From assembly GCF_002994745.2 (NCBI RefSeq), contig NC_037094.1:17074001-17138000 (forward strand): a stretch of DNA of 64,000 nt. The letters run 5' to 3'. This DNA comes from Rosa chinensis. Taxonomy: Eukaryota > Streptophyta > Magnoliopsida > Rosales > Rosaceae. Within the stretch, counting starts at the first letter, position 1. Every line of letters starts with the position of its first letter. The notes beneath the pieces were generated by a model. The model saw only the letters and a program-made list of their open reading frames with translations. It did not search any database and was not told the origin of the DNA. Positions 33,760 to 45,616 of the stretch are shown piece after piece. The translations under genes were made by a program, and so were the position numbers.

Positions 33760-36700
33760 TCAAGTATCTGGACTTATATGCTGTCTACTGTTACTTGTGT
33801 CTTTCTTCAGTACCCGAATGTGAAAACCCCCTGGAAATTGTATCCAAGGATTTCGGAATATATTTCCTCCTTTGATTACCTCCCACCTGAAAGTGTGGAT
33901 GTCAAGAATGTTAATTAGTCTGTCCCTCATCTTCTTTCTCTCGCTCTACTATTGTATTTGCAGGACACTCTTACCTGTACTTTGTAACGAAGCAATGAAG
34001 AAATACAGCCATCTGCACCTTGCCAAACGCTGCTCCTACGCAGGATCTCAAGCCACCACCAAAAGCCATGAAATCTTTCGATGCACCACTCTCCTTTCCC
34101 TGGTTATTATATGCATTGTTTACAGATAAGGGTTAGGGGGCGCGCAATCTGAATTTGTTTATGGGTTTACAAGTATATAGTCACTATATATGCCCATATG
34201 CTATATGCCAACCCAGGTACTGTACCTCCCATCTCCATGGATTGAAGGCCATAGGATCTTCATATTTTTCTGGGTTCAAGTGTTGGACTTGGGGACAAAG
34301 CATAACTGACCAGCCTTCTGGAATTGTATATCCTGCACTCACTCCCAAACCAATTGGTTATATATCATTTTAAATTTATTAGGATGATTGAGTTTTTGGA
34401 AACTATACAGTACTTACCTTTGAATTGTACTTCTTTTATTGCCTTGCGAAACATTCCTGGAACATGATTTGTCAGTCTAACCGTTTCATTGATGACCTGC
34501 AAGTTCAAATGTTCAATTATTTCGAAAAACAACGTTATATATCAGAACAAAAATGCATTGTAATTCTAATGCTAAGTGCTGTACATTTTGGATACCGCCT
34601 GAAAATACTTTATGTGGCAACTAATGAGATATATGTTCACTCAATAATAAACTTCATTAAATGATAAGGCAAAAATTTCTTATACAAAAAAAAAAAAAAA
34701 TTGTGGCAATTGTTGTAACATGCATAAGATGGTACACTAAAAAATGGTACACCAAAAAGTGATACACTTAGCATGCATTATTCTTTCTTTAAGCACTTGA
34801 ATTGTTTAAAGTGCAAGACTCGATCACCTGCAATGTGAATGTCATGGACCTGTATTCTTCCCATGTAAGCCCTGAATTAGCATTCTCCCTTTGCTTTACA
34901 ATCATCTCATGTTCTTGCTGTCATGAGCATAAAATGGAAATAGTAATTAAGAGCATTTTTCGGTTCTGAAATTTATAGCAATTAGCATGGTTTGCAGAAG
35001 AGTTCAGACCGTACCAGCAATTGCTTTAGCACCAGAGGATGGTCTGAAACAAACTTGAGGAGTAGAGTCATAGCTGTGGAAGTTGTATCAAAGCTCGCAA
35101 AGAGTAACAAAAACATTAAGTCAAAAGAAATTTCCTCCGTTAAGACTGTTCCTTCTTTCTTAAGTTCTTCAAGCACGTGATCAAAAAAATCGATAGGTTG
35201 CTCTCGGGACATTGCACGCCTTTCCTGTAGCATGTATTTTAGTGTTCTCATTACCCTTTTCCTACCCTGCACAGAAATTGTTTAATTTCAGGATCAGGAG
35301 GAGACATATATTATGCTTCTCCGGAAGGTATTCAAAATATCGACGTGCATTTGCACTAACAGGAATGGATGTTGGATAATATCAACTGCACTTTTTGATT
35401 ATTAAAAAAAAAAGTTGACCACAAATATTAAAAGCTGAGATTGCATATTAAGTGCTGTGTCACTTGCACTGCCATTGCATGGTAGAATTTTTTATGTTTC
35501 TCACATATATTCTATTTCTCAAAATCTAACTTTTAGTATTATTGATTATTACCTTTTTTTAACAAAGTTCGCTCATGTTGAACAAAGTTCATTGTGAACC
35601 AATCTATGCTGACAGTCTGACATAGAGTAATTGATCATTTAAAAAAAAAAATTGAGTAATGTTCAAGTAAAACCCTAATTTGTGTTTAGCCCAAACTCTA
35701 GATTACTTGACCTAGTGGTAATAGGGTTTAATTAGAAGAATCTAGAGATTATCTTTCCTTGTATGATTCAGACTCTATGTATTGTAAACCTCTATATAAA
35801 GAGGTCTCAATTATCAATGAGAATACACAGAAAATGCCTCTCAATTTCAGTTTCTCACAACACGTTATCAGCACGAAGCCCTAACTCTGAAACCATAAAT
35901 TCGTAGCCTTTAAATTCCAGATACCACCGCCGCCCACCTTGAAGATCCAAATTCCAGGAAGCCAGAACCGGCGGAGCCACCTTCAGAACCTATCGGAAAA
36001 TACCCGAACCGGCCCCCGGAAACACCGAAAGCCTTTCTGCCCGGTTCGAAGCCTTCCTCCCTGCCTCCTGCTGCCATACTCCACCAGAAGCTGCAGCCTG
36101 ATCCCAGATTACCAGAGCCACAAAATCATCACCGGAACCGGCCTCAAGATACCTGAACCGGTGACCTGAAATTCCCTAACCGTGAACCGCCGCCTGCATC
36201 TTCAATCTTGCTTCGGTCAACCCTACCCAGAAACACGTGCAGCCCACAGCCCAGAAATCAGTCCAGCCTCGGCCCAGAATAGGAGAAAGACTCTCGGCCT
36301 AGAAATGAAGGAGCTAACCTGAAGCCCAAAAGCAGAAGAGGTCCAGCCTGAGCCACATCAGCATTTGCGTCAGCATCCATTCAGCACTGCCACGTCAGCA
36401 GCTGACTACCACGTCAGTAACCGGTGCCAAGTCAGCAGGTCGGTCAACACCGCCGGTCAACCTTTTTCTGGCGACATTTTTCCTGCCAACTTTTCCGGTC
36501 AAGATTTTCGGCAATTTTTCAAGGTAAACTTTTCTAAAAGTTCCTTTTTTTTTTTTTTTGAAGTTTTTAACTTTTTATTACTTTCCTCTTCTTTTTATTG
36601 GGGACTTGCAATCTCCCTTTTTCCTACCCCCTTTTCTTCTTCATAGGGGAGACCAAAAGCCGAACTGTGGGGGTTCGTGCTCACTCCAAGCTTGGAGCTT

Positions 36701-39700
36701 GTGGAGTCCTCCAAACTTGGAGTTTGTTGAGAAGAAAACGATCGACCATATACATCGTTGTTTCGATCTAATCCAAAACCCCTCTTGGAATCGGATTTTC
36801 TTGGAAGCGACTATGCTCAGAAAATCCCTAATTTCTTGGAAGCCACTACGCTCAGAAATTTAATAGTTTTCCGTGGTAGCCTTTTTCGCTCCGAAACTAA
36901 CCTTAAGCTTGTGTTATTTTTCAGGATGAGTTACCTGAACAAGTTGAACTTTGTTCCACTAGAGACAACTGGCGCAGGATACCATAGGTGGGTCCGAGAT
37001 GTATGCCAACATCTTAAGGCTGATGGACTTCTGGAAACCATCCAAGAGCCTAGTCAGAACGTGCTCCCTATTGAGCAAGCTACTGCTTTTGAAGCAAATC
37101 AAGCTAAAGCCATAATTCTCATGACAAGGCACATGAATGACGCGCTCCAAAGTGAATACCTCAATGAGGAAGACCCAAGAAAGCTATGGGTAGAACTTGA
37201 GTAGCGATTTGACAAAGTTTGTGATTCCCTGCTTCCTGATTTAGAAGTGCGATGGCATAGCCTCCGCTTTTGTGATTTCAAGTCTGTGCTTGATTATAAC
37301 TCGGAAGCTCTTCGTATCAAGTCTCTGATGGAGTTTTGTGGCCAAGCCATAACTGATACGCTGTTGATCGAGAAGACTCTCTCTACCTTCCCCGTCTCTG
37401 CCCTGATGATTTCAAAGAATTATCGGACTGATGTGAATGTAGGACGTATCACAAGGTTTCATGAGCTCATTGGCCCCACGAACGTAGCTGAAAAGCACGA
37501 CAATATTCTTGTGAAGAACTATAACCCTAGACCAGTAGAAACTAAGTCTATTCCGGAGTCTAACTATAGTCGCGCTCCCAAGGGAGGACGCAAGGAGCGA
37601 AACCCTAAGAGTATGGACAATTCTGGACGTTGTGGTCTATATTCTCGCCTTAAAGAGGAAGGAAATCGCCTAGAGAGGCGTGCACGGAACCGTGGAGGTA
37701 AACGTGTGAAGAGAGAGAGGCGGAGCCTCCAACCATGGTGGTAACGCCACCAAGAACAATGGTAATCCAAATCACGCCCCAAAGGCGCCTTGATCAAGGG
37801 AGCCTGACCATAATGATGTTTGTTTTCGATGTGGATCAACTGAAAATTGGGCCAAAGCATGTAAAGCACTCCAGAATGTTGCAAAGGCATACAAGACGTA
37901 TCGTGAAGCAAGAGAGGCAAATTACATGGAACAAGAAGATCAAGATGGCGATCTCGATCTAAGGGTGGAAGACTACAAGGATCATGACTCAGAAACTGGC
38001 GATTTTGATTAAGTCTTTTTATTTTCCAAGAGATGTAGGCAATCGCCATATTATTTTTGTAGTAGATGCCAATGGTATTAGTCCTTCTTCAAAGTCGGCG
38101 TCTCAATGTAAGTGTGATGTCTAGGAAGGTTTTGAGATAAGTGGTACTTAAGTGAGCTTTGCTCCACCGACATCTCTCTACTCACCTAGTCACATTTGCA
38201 TTGGAACTACCGAAATGAGTTAGACGACTACCATTGTTTTGCATTAGCTAGTTTATTGGATTAGATTTTCTTTGGTCAAAGAAACGATGATGTAATTCCG
38301 TTTGGCTTATTAATAAAAGTTGAGTTCTTTTCTTTATGACTCATTTTTAATTACGAGCTTTTCTTTTAGGAATGGATGAACTTCAATGTCTTGCAGACAG
38401 TGCGACTACGCACACCATTCTACGACATAGGCAATTATTCTTAGAGATGTTGCCTACATATTCCTCTGTGACTACGATGGCTGGACCATCAGGTTTAGTT
38501 CAAGGACATGGAATGACCCAATTCCTATTGCCAAATAGCACCTTGATTAAAGTCACTGAAGCTCTCTACGCTCCTAAGGCAAATCGAACCTTATTGAGCT
38601 TTAAAGATATAAGAGCCAACAGATTCCATGCGGAAACGCATAATGAGAACAGAAAATAGTTCATTTGCATTGCCTCTAATGATTGCGGATGAAAGCGCAT
38701 CTTAGAGAAGCTTATGTGTCAATCTAGTGGACTTTATGTCACTACAATTCGACCAATTGAATCCAATAATGTCATAAGAGAAGATCTCTTGGATTCTGAC
38801 ACATATTGGCTTTGGTATAACCGACTAGGACACCTTGGTCGTGATATGATGCTCCGTATACTAAAGACTTCACATGGACATCCATTCTTCAGAATGAGAA
38901 AAAGCAAGAATCGAAAATTGATTCCTGAACTTAGCAAGTCCGCAACAATTGCAGCATCTGGCACTGCATCCGTCTTGGGGCGCCATAGGGCCGCCCAAGT
39001 CCCATGTGATGACTCTATCAATGGCACCAACCATGAGCATGACGGTATGGTTGTTCCTCCTAATGGCCATGACGCCATACATACTAATTCCCATGGCTCC
39101 AACGCCATGATGGGAGATGTAGTCACACATTTTGCTTCCAATAGCGCTACAGATGCTCAGGCTCAACCAAAATCCTCATTTGTTGCTTCTAAGGCCCCTC
39201 GCTTATTTTGCAAAGCCTGTTATTTCAGGAAATTATGACCGAGACCGTCCGACGCAAAGGATCCCAAAATACTAATTTCGTTCTCACAGAGAATCCAAGG
39301 GGATATCTGTGGACCAATTCAACCATCATGCGGACCTTTTAAATACTTTATGGTATTGGTTAATGAGTCGACACGCTGGTCACATGTCGCGCTGTTGTCC
39401 ACTCGAAATGCTGCTTATGCTAAACTCCTCGCCCAGATTATCCGTCTACGGGCTTACTACCCTGATCATCCTATTAAGTCGATTCGACTTGATAATGCTG
39501 GGGAGTTTACATCAAAAACATTCGATGACTATTGCATGTCACTAGGGATTGATGTAGAGCATCCAGTTCCCCATGTTCATACCTAAAATGGTCTCGCAGA
39601 AGCTGCAATCAAACGACTACAGATGATAGCACAGACATTGGTTATGCGCACCAATCTCCCTGTTTCTGCTTGGGGATATGCAATATGGCATGCAGCGACG

Positions 39701-42700
39701 CTAATTAGTCTATGACCCACTGCCACCAATCTTACTCTGCGTTACAGCTAGTGACTGGGTACGAGCCTGATATCTCGCACTTACGCATTTTTGGGTGTGC
39801 CATTTATGTGCTTATTACGCTGTCACAGCGTACTAAGATGGGTCCACAATGACGAATGGGCATTTACGTTGGATATGAATCTCCAACCATCGTCCGCTAT
39901 CTTGAACCCTTGACAAGCGATCTCTTTACCGCTAGATTTGTGGATTGTCACTTTGATGAGACAGTCTTCCCATTGTTAGGGGGAGATACGAACACATATG
40001 TTCAACAGGAATGACAAGAATTGTCGTGGTCCGTCCCCACTATGTCTCATCTCGATCCCCGTGCCGCACAGTCCGAACTTGAAGTGCGAAGAATAATCGA
40101 GCTTCAGAACGTAGCAGACACTCTGCCTGATGCATTTTCTGATGTTGCCAAAGTGACGAGATCACACATACCTGCTGCAAACGTGCCTGCAATGATCGAT
40201 ATCCCGAATACTGGACATCACGCCATTCCTATGACACCAGGAGATGGCGTCATTGCCCAGCATGGCAAAGATGTGGGGTCTATGGCCGCAGGTCCCGCAA
40301 GGAAGCGCGGTAGACAGATTGGTTCAAAGGATACTCGCCCTAGAAAGAAAGCGAATGAGGCACAAACAAATCCTTTGATCATCCATACTCAAAATCCGTC
40401 CCATGAGAATGTTCTGGATTATGGTTATGTCCAAGAGATATCATTGGGGGACGCCTCAATGTCAGAACCTATCCTTGAGAACGTAGAGATCTCTGTTAAT
40501 TACACTAGTATACATGGGACGTGGGAAAGAAACTCCATCATCATTGATGATGTATTCGCGTATTCAGTGACGCGTGAGATTATTGAGACTGATGACATCG
40601 AACCACGCTCCGTTGATGAATGCCTACGTAGAGCTGATTGGCCAAAATGGAAAGATGCGATTCAGGCAGAACTTGATTCTCTAGCGAAAAGAAAGGTATT
40701 CGGACTAGTTGTGTCAATACCGCCCAACACCAAACCAGTTGGTCACAAATGAGTATTCGTTAGAAAGCGTAATGAGAAAAACGAGATTATAAGGTACAAA
40801 GCTCGACTTGTGGCGCAAGGCTTCTCACAACGCCCTGGAATCGACTACGAGGAGACCTATTCTCCTGTAATGGACGTAATAACGTTCCGCTACCTTGTCA
40901 GTTTAGTAATTTCTAAAAAACTGAACATGCAGCTCATGGATGTGGTTACTGCGTATCTATATGGGGATCTAGATACGGAAATATACATGAAAGTCCCAGA
41001 TGGACTTCAGTTACCCAAATCAAGTGGCTCTAAACCACGGAGGGCGTTTGCGATTAGATTGAAAAGCTCACTATATGGATTGAAACAATCCGGACGGATG
41101 TGGTATAACCATTTAAGTGACTACTTGATTGGTAAGGGATATGTCAACAATGAACTATGCCCATGTGTGTTCATAAAAAGGACAAGTTCCGGATTTGCAA
41201 TAGTGGCGGTTTATGTCGATGACATGAACATAATTGGCACCCTGAAAGAGTTAAGGGAGAACACTGAACACTTGAAATCCGAGCTTGAGATGAAAAATCT
41301 TGGGAAAACACGGTTTTTCCTCGGTTTGGAACTTGAGCACAGTAGAGAAGGTATCCTGATTCATCAATCAGCTTATACCCAAAAAATGATTAAGCGTTTC
41401 AACACTGATAAGATTAAGGCTTCAAGCACCCCAATGATAGTCCATAGTCTTGATCCAAAGAAGGATCCATTTCGTCTAAAAGATGATGACGAATAAGTGC
41501 CAGAGGTAGAAGTGCCCTTCCTAAGTGCAATAGGTGCATTATTGTACTTAGCATAATGCACAAGCCCGGACATCTCATTCGCTGTGAACTTGCTAGCTAG
41601 ATATAGCTCTGCGCCAACACGACGCCATTGGACTGGTGTTAAAGATATCTTTCGATACCTAAGTGGTACGATAAATATGAGTTTGTTCAATCCCTATAGA
41701 GAGACGATGGATTCGGACCCATCAAGTGCCAGGGATGCCACACATGGTGGACTACGTTCCTTTTCCCCATCCCAAAACTATATAAGTGTTTTGGAAGGTT
41801 TTGCTGATGCTGGGTACCTCTCTGACCCACACAAAGGTCGCTCCCAAACTGGTTATGTTTTCACCATGGGAAAGACCGCGATATCTTGGAGGTCTACAAA
41901 GCAGACCTTAGTCGCTACCTCTTCGAATCATGCAGAGATTATTGCTTTTCACGAAGCAGTTTGTGAATGTATATGGCTTTGATCCATAGTTACGCATGTT
42001 CAAAGCAATTGTGGTATGAAGTCTACCACAAATGAGCCAACAAGCATTTATGAGGATAATGTTGCTTGCATTGAACAAATGAAGCAAGGCTACATTAAAG
42101 GCGACAACACCAAGCACAAATCGCCTAAATTCTTCTACAATCAGCAACAACAGAAGCTCCTCAAGATCAAAGTGAACCAGGTTCGATCTGAGGACAATGT
42201 GGCAGACTTGTTTATTAAGTCATTGCCTAAATCCACGTTCGAGAAATATGTGGCAAGAATTGGCTTGAGAAAATTATCTGAACTCCCATGATCGTAGTCA
42301 TCAGGGGGGGGGGAGGCGCAGATATCAGGGGGAAATGTCTACATGTTCACCTCGAAACTTGAAGGATGTGTTCTGCTCTTTTTCCCCTTCGACCGAGGTT
42401 ATTTTTGTCCCACTGGGTTTTTGTTACTCGGCAAGGTTTTTAACGAGGCAACGAGAGAAGCACCACGTTTGGGCAACACAAGGGGGAGTGTTCAAGTAAA
42501 TAATTTGTGTTTAGCCCAAACTCTAGGTTACTTGACCTACTGGTAATATGGTTTAATTAGAAGAATCTAGAGATTATCTTTCCTTGTGTGATTCAGACTC
42601 TATGTATTTTAAACCTCTATATAAAGAGGTCCCTATTATCAATGAAAATACACAGCAAATTCTTCTCAATTTCAGTTTCTCTACAACAAGTAATTGATTT

Positions 42701-45567
42701 TAAGTTTTAATTATTAGTGTAGTTGTATAATTTGAATTGATAACATCAATAAATAATTTAATAAAAACACCATGTAGAATATAACATAGTAGGTATCTTA
42801 TCATAAGGTTTAGCAAATATGGACATGACACAGGTTAAATAAAGGGGAGTGAAATTTGCACTCCCAAAATTGTAAACCACACTCCCTCTTAATTTTTTAA
42901 TATTTTCCTCATCTTTATGGCATGTAATTTTCCAATACTAACCTTTTAAGTTTTTTCTACTTGATCAACTAATCATATGACGAACCAAATGAGTGAAGAA
43001 AGCAAATACTCAAACATTCTAATCCCAACCCCCAATCGATTCACCATGTCGCTCATTCCCAATTTTCGACAAACTTTCGACAAACATTATCTTCGACCTC
43101 GATCTCTTGGACCCATTCAGAGATTTCCAATTCCCTTCCTCATCGCTCTCCACATTCGAGAAAATTCAGCTTTCATCAACACCAGGATCGACTGGAAGGA
43201 GACCCCAGAAGCCCATGTGTTCAAGGCTGACATTTTAGGGCCGAAGAAAGAAGAGGTCAAGGCTAAGATATATTGAAGATGACAGGGTGTTGCAGATCAG
43301 CAGAGAGATGAAGATAGAGAAGGAGGACAAGAACAACAAGTGGCACCGGATCTATAAGAGCATCGGTAAGTTCTCAAGGAAGTTCAGGCTTCTTGAGAAT
43401 GCGAAAGTTAATGAGATTAAGGCAGCTATGGAGCATGGGGTTCTCAATGTGACTGTTCCTAAGGCAAAGGTGAAGATGCCTGATGTCAAACCCATTGAAA
43501 TCTGGGTTTGGTTCTTTACCTTTGCTTGAGCTGAACACGAAGGTTTTGATGAGATTGCATGTTGAGGAAATTCTTGGACTTGGTCATGGCTTTCTATGGA
43601 TTTTACTCATTTTAGTATATCCCATAAAGGTATCCTAAGAAGTTGAATAGAGAGATCTAGAGGTGATGATATAGTGGATTTTGTTTTATCTGAATCACAA
43701 ATTCTTGAGGGTTTTTGTGAGAAATTGGTGAATATAATTGTGAGATTCTCTATGATGCTTATGTTATGGTTTGTGTTATGTGGAAGTGGTGATATGAGGA
43801 CTGCAGTAGAGAAGTTTAGAAGCATTAGAGATTTAGAACAGTAGTAGACAAGTTCCAGAGAGAGTGAGTCTTTGTAAGGGCAGAATGGAAAACATGTGTA
43901 AAAGAAATTATAAAAGTATAAAATATAGAAAGTGGGAGTGTGGTTTACAATTTGGGGAGTGCAAATTTCACTCCCCTAAATAAATGGGGAACATAATATG
44001 TAGGGTGGGTTGGTCTGTTGGCTTTAATGGATACTAGCAGGGCCCATCCATTATGTGTGTGTGGAGAGAAGTTAAAGGTAGTGGAGAAACTTCTCGTACA
44101 AATATCACATTTTCTGTTTTTTTAATTCTTTTATTTTTTATTTTGCAATTTACCATATTATCCCTATTGATTAATTATATTTCATAGTTTTTTAATAAAT
44201 AAAAGTTAAATTGGTAAAAAAATTCAGTTTTGGAGAGCGAGCTCTCGATCTTCTTTTAATAATAGTATAGATTAGTATGCAAAACACATGCTCTGTATGT
44301 GAAAGAAAATTTTTCATATAAAAAAGCAGTAAAAATTATTCAAAAAAAAAAAGTTTGGAAGTTATGTGATACTTTTTAGAATGATCCACTTCCTGCAGAT
44401 AATGAGTAGTTACATATAGAGAACGTGGATTGTATTGTCTTATTTTCCCATTTTTATCTAATTTTTTTTTGTTTCAGTACTTTGACGATTTTGTCATTGG
44501 AAAATAAAAGTTAGGTTTTGTTTTTTAATATTTCAAGGTTATTTTGATACATTTTATTAGTTTTGGCTAACAAAGTCTATTCTCTTTATTATATATATAT
44601 ATATATTATTATTATTATTATTATTTTTTAATCAAACCCAAAAACGGGCATTAGTATCATTCATCGCATGCCAGAATGACCATTACATACCCTTCAGCTG
44701 TCGTCAACTAGACAGATCAAGAATGCGTGGTAGTACCCATGGTGGTACATAGAAATAGGTCCACTCATTGTACAGTAAATTCGTAGAGACCAGTGTAAAT
44801 CCTCCTTCAGTACTACTCCAAAGGCACTATAGACACATAAAGTGTATAGATCCCTAAACACTCAGGGGATTATTGAAAATAAAAACTACTAACATAGTAT
44901 CCCTAAAACAAAGAGAAATTTTATGGGCCTAGGGTAAAAGCCCTAGCCTAAAGCTTTTATAGTCCAAGGTAACCTAAGAGAAGGCCCATTCAAGGACCAG
45001 CAGGCCCAGCTTGGCTCAGATGCAACCTCCACCTCCAGACTGCCAAACCATCCCAACGCCACCCTGAGTTCGCCGCCCCAAGCCAAGACCGCCATGACCC
45101 AAATCACGACGGAACTCCACTGCCACGACCAAAATCACGAAGAACCTCGCCATTTAAAAGACCTATTCTCATAATAATAGCATATATAATATTGGTTAAA
45201 CACAAATTCACTCACAATTTTATTGAGTTAGACGGCCTTTGGTTCAATCATTTTAATTTGTCGTGTGACAGTCTAGTGCAACCCACCAAAAATTCGGAAG
45301 TTGACTCGATCAGTTGAGTGGATTGGGTGGTTGACCCGTAAATATCCTATAATTATTAACGGCTGATTTAATAAAAAGAAATATAATATTAACAACAACT
45401 AAAGTTGTTTTTCCCCCTCTTTTTCTGATTTTTTAAAAACTTAATTGGCTTTGTGCAATCCACATGTCCGCACATGTCATGTGTGCATCTTGTCTTCTAT
45501 ATAAAGCTAACAAGGTTTTATTCAAAATTTTAGATTTTAGCTAACAAAGTCTTTTTTCTTAATAATA

Positions 45568-45616
<49 letters not shown>

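Larger units (their letters stand above)
35660..42688 (+). mobile_element. Ty1/copia LTR retrotransposon 1 (in P450 intron 3)
   Basis: The 7029-bp element is bounded by TG...CA LTRs and flanked by identical AGTAA target copies (35655-35659 and 42689-42693). The primer-binding region follows the 5' LTR (CGTTATCAGCACGAAGCC). A purine tract (AGGGGGAG) precedes the 3' LTR. Gag and pol are present in copia order (protease, integrase, RT, RNase H). It lies antisense to the P450 gene. The LTRs differ at roughly a dozen bases plus small indels by eye, so it is the older of the two copia elements here. 35863-36925 is a non-coding leader. Confidence 0.95.
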
